Shown here: one piece after another, positions 51,875 through 62,163 of the stretch
Position numbering within the stretch: the stretch's first letter is position 1
Layout: each line of letters begins with the position of its first letter
DNA from: Mycolicibacterium moriokaense
GTDB taxonomy: Bacteria > Actinomycetota > Actinomycetes > Mycobacteriales > Mycobacteriaceae
Length of the DNA: 64,000 bases
Reading direction: 5' to 3'
NCBI RefSeq assembly: GCF_010726085.1
Contig: NZ_AP022560.1
Coordinates: forward strand, 5,952,001 to 6,016,000
Made by a program: the position numbers and the translations under genes
Notes under the pieces: model-generated
Told to the model about the DNA's origin: nothing
Database searches by the model: none
Seen by the model: only the letters and a program-made list of their open reading frames with translations

Positions 51875-53602
51875 ATGACATTCGATTTGGTCATTCGCAA
51901 CGGCACCATCGTCGACGGTTTGGGCGGCGAACCATACGTCGGTGACGTCGCCGTCTCCAACGGGGTGATCGCGGCCGTCGGCACCGTCGACGGTACGGGC
52001 GAGCGGGAGATCGATGCGACGGGCCTGCTCGTCACGCCCGGCTTCGTCGACCTGCACACCCACTACGACGGGCAGGCCATCTGGAGCGACCGGATGAACC
52101 CGTCGTCGGCGCACGGCGTGACGACCGCAGTGATGGGCAACTGCGGCGTCGGCTTCGCCCCGTGCCGCCCCGAGGACCACGACGTGCTCGTCGACGTGAT
52201 GGCCGGTGTCGAAGACATCCCCGGCGTCGTGATGGTCGACGGGTTGCCGTGGACCTGGGAGACCTTCCCGGAGTTCATGGACGCGTTGGATTCACGCCGT
52301 CGCGACATCGACGTGGCCGCCTTTCTCCCGCACTCCCCGCTGCGCGTGTACGTGATGGGGCAGCGCGGCGTGGACCGCGAACCCGCCACCGCCGAAGACC
52401 TTTCGCTGATGCGCAAGCTCGCCGCAGAAGCGGTACGCGCCGGCGCGCTGGGTTTCGCGTCGTCGCGCCTGACACTGCACAAAACCATTCAGGGTCAACC
52501 CATTCCGAGTTATGACGTCGACTACGCCGAGATCGAGGCGATCGCGCGCGGCATCGAAGACGCGGGCGGCGGGCTGCTGCAGTTCGTGCCCGACCTGATG
52601 GCGAGCGACTACCAGGAATCCCTGGGTGCGGTGTTCGACGTCGCGGGCGAAGTCGGGCTGCCCGTGACGTTCACGATGGCGATCGGCAACGCAGGCCCGC
52701 CGATCCACCTCGACGCGCTGACGATGGTGGAGAAGGCCAATGCGAACGGTGGCGATGTCACAGGCCAGATCTTCCCGCGGCCGATCGGCCTGATCCTCGG
52801 GCTCGAGCTGTCGGGCAACCCGTTCGTGATGTACCCGTCCTATCAGGAGATCGCGGACCTGCCGCTGGCCGAGCGTGTCGCCAGGATGCGGGATCCGCAA
52901 GTGCGCGAACGCATCCTGAACGACCATCCGAGTAGCGACGGACATCCGCTGATGTTCGCCGCCCAGGCGTGGGACTACATGTTCCCGCTCGGCGATCCGC
53001 CGAATTACGAGCCGGCACCGTCGGATTCGATCGGTGCCCGGGCCCGGGCGCGCGGGGTGAACCCGTTGGAGGAGGCCTACGACCGTCTCCTCGACGACGA
53101 CGGGCACGCGATGCTACTGGTCACACTGGCCAACTTCCGCGACGGCTCGTTGGACACCGTCGCTGATCTGATCCAGCGCGACGACGTGATACTCGGCCTC
53201 GGGGACGGCGGTGCGCACTACGGAATGATATGTGACGCAAGCTATCCCACGTACCTACTGACGCACTGGGTCCGCGATCGCAAGTCCGGGCGGCTGCCGC
53301 TGAAGCAGGTGATCAAGGAACTCACGTCGGTGCCCGCCCGGATCGCCGGTCTGCACGACCGGGGTCGCCTCGCCGTCGGGTACAAGGCCGACGTGAACGT
53401 CATCGACGCCGATGCGCTGCACCTGCACCGGCCGGTCGTCAAGACCGATCTGCCCGCGGGCGGACGTCGCCTGGACCAGACCGCCGACGGCTATGTGATG
53501 ACGATGGTGTCGGGAGAGGTCATCGCGGAGAGCGGACAGCCCACCGCCGCGCGTCCCGGCAAGCTGATCCGGGGTCGTCAGCCCGCGCCCGCCGACGGAT
53601 GA
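51875..53602 (+). CDS. Amidohydrolase, N-acyl-D-amino-acid deacylase family
   Basis: 575 residues. Beta-sandwich plus TIM barrel: LVIRNGTIVDGLGG start, metal ligands in DLHTH (His61, His63), Cys90 in MGNCGVGFAP, which bridges or binds zinc in D-aminoacylases, and the late LGDGGAHYGMICDASYP with the catalytic Asp. The C-terminus returns to the sandwich domain (GYKADVNVIDADALHLHRP). It probably hydrolyses an amide or cyclic amide. The reading frame continues beyond its stop into the remnant of another gene. Confidence 0.9.
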   Translation: MTFDLVIRNGTIVDGLGGEPYVGDVAVSNGVIAAVGTVDGTGEREIDATGLLVTPGFVDLHTHYDGQAIWSDRMNPSSAHGVTTAVMGNCGVGFAPCRPEDHDVLVDVMAGVEDIPGVVMVDGLPWTWETFPEFMDALDSRRRDIDVAAFLPHSPLRVYVMGQRGVDREPATAEDLSLMRKLAAEAVRAGALGFASSRLTLHKTIQGQPIPSYDVDYAEIEAIARGIEDAGGGLLQFVPDLMASDYQESLGAVFDVAGEVGLPVTFTMAIGNAGPPIHLDALTMVEKANANGGDVTGQIFPRPIGLILGLELSGNPFVMYPSYQEIADLPLAERVARMRDPQVRERILNDHPSSDGHPLMFAAQAWDYMFPLGDPPNYEPAPSDSIGARARARGVNPLEEAYDRLLDDDGHAMLLVTLANFRDGSLDTVADLIQRDDVILGLGDGGAHYGMICDASYPTYLLTHWVRDRKSGRLPLKQVIKELTSVPARIAGLHDRGRLAVGYKADVNVIDADALHLHRPVVKTDLPAGGRRLDQTADGYVMTMVSGEVIAESGQPTAARPGKLIRGRQPAPADG

Positions 53603-53866
53603 GCAGAGTCTCCTGTCGCTCCGCCGTGGAGCGACGAGGATGCCGCGGGCATCAACAGCTGGGGCCATCCCGACCGCACGTATGAACCGCTGCTGCTGGT
53701 TCGCTGTCTTCAGCGGCATCCCAATCTGGCTTCGCGGCTGCGCAAGCTCGGCGAATCCCTTTACGTCGATGCGCTTTTGCCGCCCCGGGGTGCGCACGAT
53801 TGCCATCCTGCGGATCTGTGCGCTCCTGCGATGCGAATACGAGTGGGGTGGGCAGGCCGCGTTCTG
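53603..53866 (+). pseudogene. Carboxymuconolactone decarboxylase-like remnant
   Basis: After the amidohydrolase stop the same frame gives PWSDEDAAGINSWGHPDRTYE and RCLQRHPNLASRLRKLGESL, and ends near LLPPRG. An extra G in the GGGG run at 53787-53790 breaks the frame; the frame two bases on continues VRTIAILRICALLRCEYEWG. Joined, these match the N-terminal half of the CMD/AhpD-like family (PRLRELAILR...CEYEW). No start codon precedes the first part, and the C-terminal half is missing. The end of the remnant is approximate. A disrupted, truncated gene. Confidence 0.65.
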
Positions 53867-53871
53867 GGGTG

Positions 53872-54000
53872 GTTTACCGATACCGCGTGGACGCGAACCA
53901 ACACATCGCGGGAACGTAGCTCGGGCAGGTCGACCGTGATGTCCTGCATCGACTGTGGGTCGTCGATGGAGTCGGTGGGCCATGATCCGATCGCCCTCAT
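53872..54000 (-). pseudogene. Truncated zinc-type alcohol dehydrogenase/quinone reductase remnant
   Basis: From ATG 54000 the minus strand reads MRAIGSWPTDSIDDPQSMQD and soon after RDVLVRVHAVSVN, the standard first ~43 residues of an MDR-family dehydrogenase. The similarity stops there, exactly where the plus-strand CMD remnant ends. The two fragments appear fused tail to tail at a deletion junction around 53867-53871. Nothing else is visible between 54001 and 54069. Confidence 0.6.
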
Positions 54001-54069
54001 TGACGTCGTGTTTTCGCTCAACGCTGCGATGCGATGGAATTCTTCCCCGCGGCTCGTATCCTGTCGCTT

Positions 54070-54444
54070 ATGAGCGTCAAGGTGGATCTGGACAAACTCG
54101 CCGACGCGCTGGCGGACTTCTCGTTCGGTTACCTGATCACCGTCGGCGACGATTACCGCGCGCACACCGTGGCCGTCGAGCCGGTGCTCGCCGAGGGCGT
54201 GTTCGACGTCGGCCAGATGGGTTCGGGAACGCGCCGCAACGCGGGCGAGCGTCCCAATGTGACCGTCATCTGGCCACCCGCGCAGCCCGGCGGCTACACA
54301 CTGATCGTCGACGGTCGCGCCGAGGTGGCCGATGGCGGCATAACCGTCACACCCACGAAAGCGATTCTGCACCGCAGAGCCACGTCCGACTCCGCGGCGA
54401 CGAGCCCCGATGGCCTGCACGACTGCCTGCCGTTGAAGCAGTAG
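54070..54444 (+). CDS. Pyridoxamine-phosphate-oxidase-like (FMN/F420-binding split barrel) protein
   Basis: 124 residues from ATG 54070. The sequence DLDKLADALADFSFGYLITVGDDYRAHTVAVEP and GQMGSGTRRNAGERPNVTVIWPP has the split-barrel layout of the PNPOx-like superfamily, which in mycobacteria includes F420-, FMN- and haem-binding proteins. Small size and lack of the PLP-oxidase C-terminus argue against real pyridoxamine oxidase activity. Function unknown. Confidence 0.75.
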   Translation: MSVKVDLDKLADALADFSFGYLITVGDDYRAHTVAVEPVLAEGVFDVGQMGSGTRRNAGERPNVTVIWPPAQPGGYTLIVDGRAEVADGGITVTPTKAILHRRATSDSAATSPDGLHDCLPLKQ

Positions 54445-54513
54445 CCCGCCGACTTATCCACAGCCTGGGATCGGCCCCTTTCGACCACCGCAATTGTGGG
54501 ATGCGATAAAGCC

Positions 54514-55356
54514 GTGGCGGAAATCGAACGCATCCTCGCAGCACATGGCGGAGTCGTGTCTGCGGGTCAGTTGCGCACGGCAGGTTGGACGCATTCGCAA
54601 ATCAGAAAGCTGCCTTCGCAGGGTTGGCGAGCGGTACGGCGGGGTTGGTACGCCACTCCGTCCGCCCACCCTCAGGTCGTTCGAGCCGTTACCGCGGGAG
54701 GTGTATTGAGTTGCGCCTCCGCTCTGCGCCTCAGCCGCGTCTGGGTTCCCGATTCCCGACTGCACATCCGTTACTCGGCACGGGCGCGCCGGTCACGTCG
54801 AGGAGTTCGCTCGTGCCATCCGTATCGCCTGCTGGATCCACCCGTTGTCGGGGCGGTCGACGCGATGGAAGTCGCCGTTGCGTGCGCAGCCAATTGCCTT
54901 GGGGCGGAGGGGCTGGTCGTGGTGCTGGACTCAATGCTGAACAAGCGGATGATCGACATGGCCGATGCGAAATCGATTGTGGCGGCGTCGCGTTATGCAC
55001 GCCTGAACCTCGCCGAGCGATGCGACGCCAGCAGCGAGTCGGGTACCGAATCGATGATCAGATTGCGACTACGGGCTGAGGGAATACAGCTGCGGAGTCA
55101 AGTGATGATCCCGGGGGTCGGCCGCGTCGACTTTCTCGTGGGCACCCGCCTCATCATCGAGGCCGACAGCCGTGAACACCATTTGGCGAAGTACCAAGTG
55201 GATCGGACGCGGGACAGAGTCGCGACCGGTCTGGGGTATCTGGTGATTCGGCTGACCTATGAAGATGTTGTGGACTGCTGGGCCGTTGTGATCGAGGACA
55301 TTCGATCGGTGATTCGACGGAGAGAACATCAAAGGCCGCCCACAACGTCAGTGTGA
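54514..55356 (+). CDS. DUF559 (PD-(D/E)xK-like) protein with AbiEi-type N-terminal domain
   Basis: 280 residues from GTG 54514; a GTG at 54496 is also in frame. The N-terminus (IERILAAHGGVVSAGQLRTAGWTHSQIRKL) is the wHTH seen in AbiEi-like antitoxins. The C-terminal third is a Vsr-like nuclease fold: ESGTESMIRLRL, GVGRVDFLVGTRLIIEADS and LGYLVIRLTYEDVV. Glu, Asp and Glu/Asp in these motifs match PD-(D/E)xK positions. The family is abundant in actinobacteria, usually as lone genes without a toxin partner, as here. DNA binding or cleavage is likely but unproven. Confidence 0.82.
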   Translation: MAEIERILAAHGGVVSAGQLRTAGWTHSQIRKLPSQGWRAVRRGWYATPSAHPQVVRAVTAGGVLSCASALRLSRVWVPDSRLHIRYSARARRSRRGVRSCHPYRLLDPPVVGAVDAMEVAVACAANCLGAEGLVVVLDSMLNKRMIDMADAKSIVAASRYARLNLAERCDASSESGTESMIRLRLRAEGIQLRSQVMIPGVGRVDFLVGTRLIIEADSREHHLAKYQVDRTRDRVATGLGYLVIRLTYEDVVDCWAVVIEDIRSVIRRREHQRPPTTSV

Positions 55357-55423
55357 GAGCGTTTCCATGCATATATGCGCGCGACGGCGCTCTCAGCGTG
55401 ACATTGCGACAGGACGCGCACGA

Positions 55424-55457
55424 AAAAGCCCGGCCCCCAATGGGGAACCGGGCTTTT
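55424..55457 (-). terminator. Rho-independent terminator of groEL2
   Basis: On the minus strand AAAAGCCCGG pairs perfectly with CCGGGCTTTT, with an additional CCCC/GGGG pairing in the loop, and a run of T follows. It lies 15 bases after the groEL stop. Such a strong intrinsic terminator is uncommon in mycobacteria and fits a highly expressed gene. The 115 bases between the DUF559 and groEL genes hold nothing else. Confidence 0.9.
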
Positions 55458-55471
55458 CCGATTGGACAGAC

Positions 55472-57237
<1,766 letters not shown>

Positions 57238-57245
57238 CTGCATTT

Positions 57246-57272
57246 TTAGCACTCAACCATGGCGAGTGCAAG
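57246..57272. promoter_or_regulatory. CIRCE element 2 (HrcA operator)
   Basis: TTAGCACTC-N9-GAGTGCAAG, with a perfect left arm. It begins only nine bases after the first element and ends six bases before the stop of the TetR gene. Paired CIRCE sites suggest tight, cooperative HrcA control. Confidence 0.9.
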
Positions 57273-57277
57273 ATCGT

Positions 57278-57841
57278 TCACCGGGGGCGAAGCCCGTCCA
57301 AGACGACGTCGGTGAGCCGCTCGGCGGCCTCGTCGTTATAAGTCTGCATGGCCTGCAGTCCGACCAGGATCGCCTTGATGTCGCGTACCGAAACGTCGCG
57401 GCGCACCGTCCCGGCGTCCTTCGCGGCCGAAAGCAGCTCACCCAGCATCGCGAAGAATTCGCCCTCCGCCTCGGGCAGCGCCTTCTCGACGTCAATGCGC
57501 ACACCCGCGAGCGCTTCGGACAGACCCCGGTCCGTCGCACCCCACGTCAGCACCATCGCCCTGAGGAACTCGAACAGCGCGTCCGCAGGTTCGGCCTCGG
57601 CCAACAGCCGCCGACCCTCGGCGATGACGCCGCGGATCCTGTCCTCCACGACGGCGCGGAAAAGGTCCTCTTTGGTCGGGAAGTGGCGGTACACGGTGCC
57701 GGCACCGACGCCTGCCCGCCGCGCGATCTCGTCGATCGGCACCGAAAGGCCCTCCGCCGCGAACGTGTCATAGGCGACCTCGAGCACACGGGCCCGGTTG
57801 CGGGCCGCGTCCGCACGTAGTGGTCGTTCGGTCTGGGTCAA
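57278..57841 (-). CDS. TetR-family transcriptional regulator
   Basis: 187 residues from TTG 57841, which has GGGGAGAAG directly upstream; the open frame beyond it has no family similarity. HTH at about 28-48 ([27 protein letters not shown]), followed by the C-terminal ligand domain of the TetR_C_33 sort ([18 protein letters not shown]). It is divergent from the SDR remnant at 57940. Two 14-base dyads in the 98-base gap are likely its own operators. Its normal target gene is now destroyed. Confidence 0.9.
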   Translation of the reverse strand: MTQTERPLRADAARNRARVLEVAYDTFAAEGLSVPIDEIARRAGVGAGTVYRHFPTKEDLFRAVVEDRIRGVIAEGRRLLAEAEPADALFEFLRAMVLTWGATDRGLSEALAGVRIDVEKALPEAEGEFFAMLGELLSAAKDAGTVRRDVSVRDIKAILVGLQAMQTYNDEAAERLTDVVLDGLRPR

Positions 57842-57867
57842 CTTCTCCCCCCGAGAATGGGCTAAGC

Positions 57868-57913
57868 GGGACGTGCGTTCCGTATAGTCGTCATCAACCG
57901 GGGCGTACGCTCC
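57868..57913. promoter_or_regulatory. Two TetR operator-like dyads
   Basis: GGGACGTGCGTTCC at 57868-57881 and GGGGCGTACGCTCC at 57900-57913 share 11 of 14 bases and are both near-palindromes. Their starts are 32 bases apart, about three helical turns, so two dimers could bind the same face of the DNA. They fill the divergent gap between the TetR gene and the SDR remnant. Confidence 0.55.
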
Positions 57914-57939
57914 GCTTACCACTTTACCGAGAAGTCCTC

Positions 57940-58140
57940 ATGTCCAAGTGGACAACCGCTCAGATTCCCGACCAGACCGGCCGCACCGCCGTCGTCACCG
58001 GCGCCAACACCGGCCTGGGATACGGGACCGCAGCCGCGAGAGTGGTGGCGTCCGGCGCGGCCTCGCACGACCCCGACGCACAGCAACAGCTGTGGACGGT
58101 TTCCGAGGAACTCACGAAGGTCGTGTATCCGGTCGGCTGA
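57940..58140 (+). pseudogene. SDR gene reduced to its two ends by an in-frame internal deletion
   Basis: The 66-residue frame from ATG 57940 begins as a normal mycobacterial SDR (MSKWTTAQIPDQTGRTAVV, then TGANTGLGYGTAAA) and then continues directly with the C-terminus of the same family (SHDPDAQQQLWTVSEELT, then VVYPV). Normal members have about 300 residues, so about 230 codons including the YxxxK active site are gone. The frame is kept, so a short product could be made, but it cannot be an oxidoreductase. In M. tuberculosis a full SDR (Rv0439c, from memory) lies next to groEL2, which suggests the ancestral gene. Confidence 0.85.
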
Positions 58141-58168
58141 TCGGCCGAATGTGGCAGGCTGGCAAGTG

Positions 58169-58675
58169 ATGTCGCTCTGGGATCCCCGAAACGTCCCTCC
58201 GTATCCGCCGGCCCGCTACACCGCCGACGAGCCCGAGGTCAGTGCGTTGCTGCGGCCAGGCACTGACCCTCCGGACTACGAGTCGTTCGCTCTCGTCAAA
58301 TACCACTATCTGGCGAATCAGCAAGCGACGGACGGGGATTACGGCCTGTACCGCGTCGACATCGCCCCCAACGGGGGCGGACCAGGACCGCACTTTCACC
58401 GCACCATGTCCGAAGCCTTCTTCGTGCTCTCGGGAACACTGAGGCTCTACGATGGCAACAACTGGATCGACGGGCATCCCAACGACTTCCTCTACGTGCC
58501 GCCCGGGGGTATCCACGGTTTCCGCAACGACGCCGACGCGCCCGTCTCGATCCTGATGTTGTTTGCTCCCGGCGCGCCGCGAGAGGCCTACTTCGAGGGC
58601 TTCGCCCAACTCGCCGAGCTGTCCGACGAGGAACGCTCAGAGTGGTTCATCAAGAACGACAACCATTGGGTCTAG
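58169..58675 (+). CDS. Cupin-domain protein
   Basis: 168 residues from ATG 58169. A single cupin barrel with the metal motif GPHFHRTMSEAFFVLSG (two His and a Glu) and the second motif PPGGIHGFRNDADAP with the third His. Metal-binding single cupins include dioxygenases, isomerases and regulators. No partner domain is present. It starts 28 bases after the SDR remnant and may originally have been cotranscribed with that gene. Confidence 0.85.
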   Translation: MSLWDPRNVPPYPPARYTADEPEVSALLRPGTDPPDYESFALVKYHYLANQQATDGDYGLYRVDIAPNGGGPGPHFHRTMSEAFFVLSGTLRLYDGNNWIDGHPNDFLYVPPGGIHGFRNDADAPVSILMLFAPGAPREAYFEGFAQLAELSDEERSEWFIKNDNHWV

Positions 58676-58771
58676 AGACACGCTAGGCCCGACACGCCGA
58701 AACGTGCGCAGTCGTAATCCGTTGCGCTAGGCTCGCTCCGATCGCGTTCCGATCAGATCAAGGAGCTTTGG

Positions 58772-60445
58772 GTGCGGGCTAGTTCAGCGCCCGACACCCA
58801 GGCTTTGCGGGGCTGGCAGCGTCGGGCATTGGTGCGGTACCTTACCGCTGCGCCGCGCGATTTCTTGGCGGTCGCGACCCCCGGTTCGGGTAAGACAACG
58901 TTTGCCCTCCGGGTCGCCGCAGAGCTGTTGTCCACCAATGTGGTCGAGCGGATCACCGTCGTCGTACCCACCGAACACCTCAAGATCCAGTGGGCACTCG
59001 CGGCGTCGAAGATCGGCATCGCGCTCGACCCGAAGTTCTCCAACTCGTCGGCGCAGACCTCGTCGGAGTACCACGGTGTCGTCGTCACCTACGCTCAGGT
59101 CGCCAGTCACCCGACGCGACATCGGGTGCGCACCGAGAACCACCGCACGCTCGTCGTGTTCGACGAGATCCACCACGGCGGCGACGCCAAGAGCTGGGGC
59201 GAGGCCATGCTGGAGGCGTTCAGCGACGCCACCCGCAGGCTCGCACTGACGGGCACCCCCTTTCGCAGCGACGACAGCGCGATCCCGTTCGTCCGGTACG
59301 AACGCGGCGCCGACGGGCTGCTGCGCTCGCAGGCCGACCACACGTACGGCTACGCGGAGGCCCTGGCCGACGGTGTCGTCCGCCCGGTGGTGTTCCTCGC
59401 CTATTCCGGGGAGGCGCGCTGGCGTGACAGCGCGGGCGAGGAACACGCGGCCCGCCTCGGTGAGCCGCTGAGCGCGGAGCAGACCGCACGCGCCTGGCGC
59501 ACCGCGCTGAACCCCGCCGGCGAATGGATGCCCGCCGTCATCGCCGCCGCCGACACCCGGCTGCGGCAGTTGCGCCAGCATGTGCCCGACGCCGGCGGCA
59601 TGGTCATCGCGTCCGACCAGACCGCCGCCCGCGCGTACGCCGAACTCCTTACCAAGATCACCGGCGAGGCCCCGACCGTCGTGCTGTCCGACGATCCCGG
59701 CTCGTCGGACCGCATCAGCCAGTTCTCCGCGGGCACCAGCAGCTGGCTCGTCGCGGTGCGGATGGTGTCCGAAGGCGTCGACGTCCCCCGCCTGGCCGTC
59801 GGCGTGTACGCCACCAGCGCCTCCACCCCGCTGTTCTTCGCCCAGGCGATCGGACGCTTCGTCCGGTCGCGCAGGCCCGGCGAGACCGCGAGCATCTTCC
59901 TGCCGTCGGTGCCCAATCTGCTGCTTCTCGCCAGCGAGATGGAGGCGCAGCGCAATCACGTGCTCGGCAAGCCGCACCGGGAGACCGAGGGCGACGAGGA
60001 GTACGTCGAGCGTCGCCAGAGTGAGCCCAGCGAACTGGACAACAGCGTCGAGTATCTGGGCGCCGACGCGGAGCTGGATCAGGTGATCTTCGACGGCTCC
60101 TCGTTCGGCACGGCGACACCCGCCGGCAGCGAGGAGGAGGCCGACTATCTCGGCATCCCGGGTTTGCTCGATGCGGAGCAGATGCGCGACCTGTTGCGGC
60201 GAAGGCAGGAGGAGCAGCTCACCAAGCGCACTGCCTCCGGCGAGGTGCCCCGGCCGTCGACACATGGACAGCTGCGCGAACTCCGCCGCGAACTCAACGC
60301 GCTGGTGTCGATCGCCCATCACCGCACGGGTAAACCACACGGGTGGATCCACAACGAGCTGCGCAGGATCTGCGGGGGCCCGCCGATCGCGGCGGCGACC
60401 AGCGACCAGCTGCGCGCGCGGATCGAAGCGGTGCGCGATCTCTGA
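58772..60445 (+). CDS. DEAD/DEAH-box helicase (SF2)
   Basis: 557 residues from GTG 58772 with AAGGAG upstream. Q-like motif LRGWQRRALVRYL, Walker A ATPGSGKTT (Lys41), motif II DEIH, motif III ALTGTPFRSD, and motif VI QAIGRFVRSRRPGE. This resembles the XPB/ERCC3-like and restriction-type SF2 enzymes, with a C-terminal extension rich in Glu/Arg (EEYVERRQSEPSE) and a basic tail. A role in DNA repair or RNA handling is likely. It converges on the EmbR-like gene with two bases between stops. Confidence 0.9.
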   Translation: MRASSAPDTQALRGWQRRALVRYLTAAPRDFLAVATPGSGKTTFALRVAAELLSTNVVERITVVVPTEHLKIQWALAASKIGIALDPKFSNSSAQTSSEYHGVVVTYAQVASHPTRHRVRTENHRTLVVFDEIHHGGDAKSWGEAMLEAFSDATRRLALTGTPFRSDDSAIPFVRYERGADGLLRSQADHTYGYAEALADGVVRPVVFLAYSGEARWRDSAGEEHAARLGEPLSAEQTARAWRTALNPAGEWMPAVIAAADTRLRQLRQHVPDAGGMVIASDQTAARAYAELLTKITGEAPTVVLSDDPGSSDRISQFSAGTSSWLVAVRMVSEGVDVPRLAVGVYATSASTPLFFAQAIGRFVRSRRPGETASIFLPSVPNLLLLASEMEAQRNHVLGKPHRETEGDEEYVERRQSEPSELDNSVEYLGADAELDQVIFDGSSFGTATPAGSEEEADYLGIPGLLDAEQMRDLLRRRQEEQLTKRTASGEVPRPSTHGQLRELRRELNALVSIAHHRTGKPHGWIHNELRRICGGPPIAAATSDQLRARIEAVRDL

Positions 60446-60447
60446 CG

Positions 60448-61581
60448 CTATTGGGACTTGATCTCGAAGCGGAAATGGCTGTCGCCGATGCGCACGTGAC
60501 ACCCGTCGACAAGCGGAGCGCTGCCGCGAATTCGCTTGTGGTCCAGTTCGACTCCGTTCGCCGATCGCGCGTCGATGAGGATGAAACTGGTCCCGGTGTC
60601 GATGATCACCGCGTGGTGGCGACTGACCCTCGGATCGGCGAGGGCGATGTCGTTGTCGGATCGCCGGCCGATCCGCGTCGCCACGCCCTTCACCTCGTAA
60701 CACTCACCGGAGTCGGCCCGCAGCTGTGCGCGCGCCTTTCCGGTGTTGATAGCGGTACGGTTCGCCAGGCTGATGAAGGTCGCGCGGATCGTGGTGTCCG
60801 AACCGAGCTTCGTGTCCATCGGCTCCTGCCTCAGGATCCGTTCGTGAAGGTCCCGTAGCGGCGGGCTCGGGTCGATACCGAGTTCCTCGGCCAGGACCGT
60901 CTTCAACCGCTGAAACGCATCGAGGGCATCCGACTGCCGGGCCGAGACGTAGTAGGCGATCATCAACTGTTCCCATGCCGGCTCCCGGAACGGGTGCTCG
61001 GTGACGAGCCGTTCGAGATCCCCGATCGTGTTCTTGGCTCGCCCGCATGCGATCTCGGATTCGGCGAGGGCGATGTGGGTGGCGATCCTGTCCTCCGCCA
61101 TCGCGGTCGCGAACGCCGAGACGAAGTCGAACCCGCGAAGGTCCTCGAGCATCTCACCGCGCCACTGGGCCAGCGCCGCCCGGTAATGCCTACTCGCCTC
61201 GTCGAACCGGCCTGCCGTCGCGGCCTGCACACCTTCGTTGCGCTCGTGGATGAACCGCCCGAGGTCGACGTCCAGCTCCGCTACGTTCAGCCGGTATCCC
61301 GGCGACACCTTCTCGAGCATGCTCTTACCGTCGAAACCGACCGTGGAGAGCAGTCGCCGCAGATTGGACACGTAGGCGTGCAGACTCGCGCGGGCCTCGG
61401 ACGGCGGATCCTCACCCCAGACGGCATTGATCAGGGAATCGGCCGCCAACGGCCGGTTGCGGTTCATGATGAGCGCGGCCAACACCGCCCGCTGCTTCGG
61501 CGTGCCGATCGGCACCGCGTTGCCGTTGACGGAGAGCTGCAACGGCCCGAGAAGACCAAACACAGGGTCCCTCTGCGACAT
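60448..61581 (-). CDS. EmbR-like SARP regulator with C-terminal FHA domain
   Basis: 377 residues. N-terminal OmpR-type winged helix (FGLLGPLQLSVNGNAVPIGTPKQRAVLAALI), bacterial transcriptional-activator TPR domain (DLGRFIHERNEGVQAA to LREDLHERILRQEP-like end near 270), and an FHA domain (ATRIGRRSDNDIALADPRVSRHHAVI, then DARSANGVELDHKRI) that binds phosphothreonine. This is the layout of M. tuberculosis EmbR, activated by the Ser/Thr kinase PknH. Neither embCAB nor a kinase gene is in the window, so it could be an EmbR paralogue with another regulon. Confidence 0.92.
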   Translation of the reverse strand: MSQRDPVFGLLGPLQLSVNGNAVPIGTPKQRAVLAALIMNRNRPLAADSLINAVWGEDPPSEARASLHAYVSNLRRLLSTVGFDGKSMLEKVSPGYRLNVAELDVDLGRFIHERNEGVQAATAGRFDEASRHYRAALAQWRGEMLEDLRGFDFVSAFATAMAEDRIATHIALAESEIACGRAKNTIGDLERLVTEHPFREPAWEQLMIAYYVSARQSDALDAFQRLKTVLAEELGIDPSPPLRDLHERILRQEPMDTKLGSDTTIRATFISLANRTAINTGKARAQLRADSGECYEVKGVATRIGRRSDNDIALADPRVSRHHAVIIDTGTSFILIDARSANGVELDHKRIRGSAPLVDGCHVRIGDSHFRFEIKSQ

Positions 61582-61635
61582 CGGCTGCTACCCCTCGGCG
61601 AGAAGTGACGACAGCCAACGATACGGCTTCCGGCG

Positions 61636-62127
61636 CTAGCGCTCTGCCAGCCCGGCCAGGTTCTTCAGCGAACTGTCCAGGTGCTGCAGCTCGAACGGCG
61701 GAAACCCGATGTCGCGCATGTGTGCAGGAACCCCTGACCAGTCGTAAGTCAGCGTCACCCGCGTCTGGCCCTGTTCGACCGGTTCAAGGTCGTAACGCCA
61801 GATCCAGCCGCCGAATTCGCGCTCCGTGCCGTGCAACAGGTAGCCACGCTCGTCCGGACCCTGGCCCGGCTGCCACGCGATGGCGCGCGGCGGTTCGAGC
61901 ACCTCGACCCGGTTGGCCATCTCGTAGTCCTTCTCGGGATGGTTGTCGTGGTACATGGCCATCCGGAAGATCTGGCCCACCTCCGTCAGTGGTGAGCTGT
62001 CGAGGGGTTCGCGGACCCATCCTGTGCCGTCGATCGCCTGATGCGTCGAAGGATCCGCCAGTACGTCGAAGACCGCCTCGGGGGGTGCGTTGACGGTCAC
62101 CACGGCGTGCACGCGTTCATTGGCCAT
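61636..62127 (-). CDS. SRPBCC (START/polyketide-cyclase-like) family protein
   Basis: 163 residues. The helix-grip fold is recognisable from VHAVVTVNAPPEAVFDVLADPSTH, VEVLEPPRAIAWQPG and TRVTLTYDWSGVP, ending in a long C-terminal helix that closes a hydrophobic cavity. Such proteins bind lipids or hydrophobic metabolites. No catalytic residues can be assigned. Upstream of it (54 bases from the EmbR-like start) there is no obvious shared operon. Confidence 0.87.
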   Translation of the reverse strand: MANERVHAVVTVNAPPEAVFDVLADPSTHQAIDGTGWVREPLDSSPLTEVGQIFRMAMYHDNHPEKDYEMANRVEVLEPPRAIAWQPGQGPDERGYLLHGTEREFGGWIWRYDLEPVEQGQTRVTLTYDWSGVPAHMRDIGFPPFELQHLDSSLKNLAGLAER

Positions 62128-62163
62128 GTTGATACAGACCGCAGCCGATACCGGAAGTAATCG

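Noticed and set aside
58784..60703. 639-codon minus-strand open frame opposite the helicase
   Set aside because: No recognisable motif, antisense to a gene with all SF2 motifs, Arg/Gly-rich composition.
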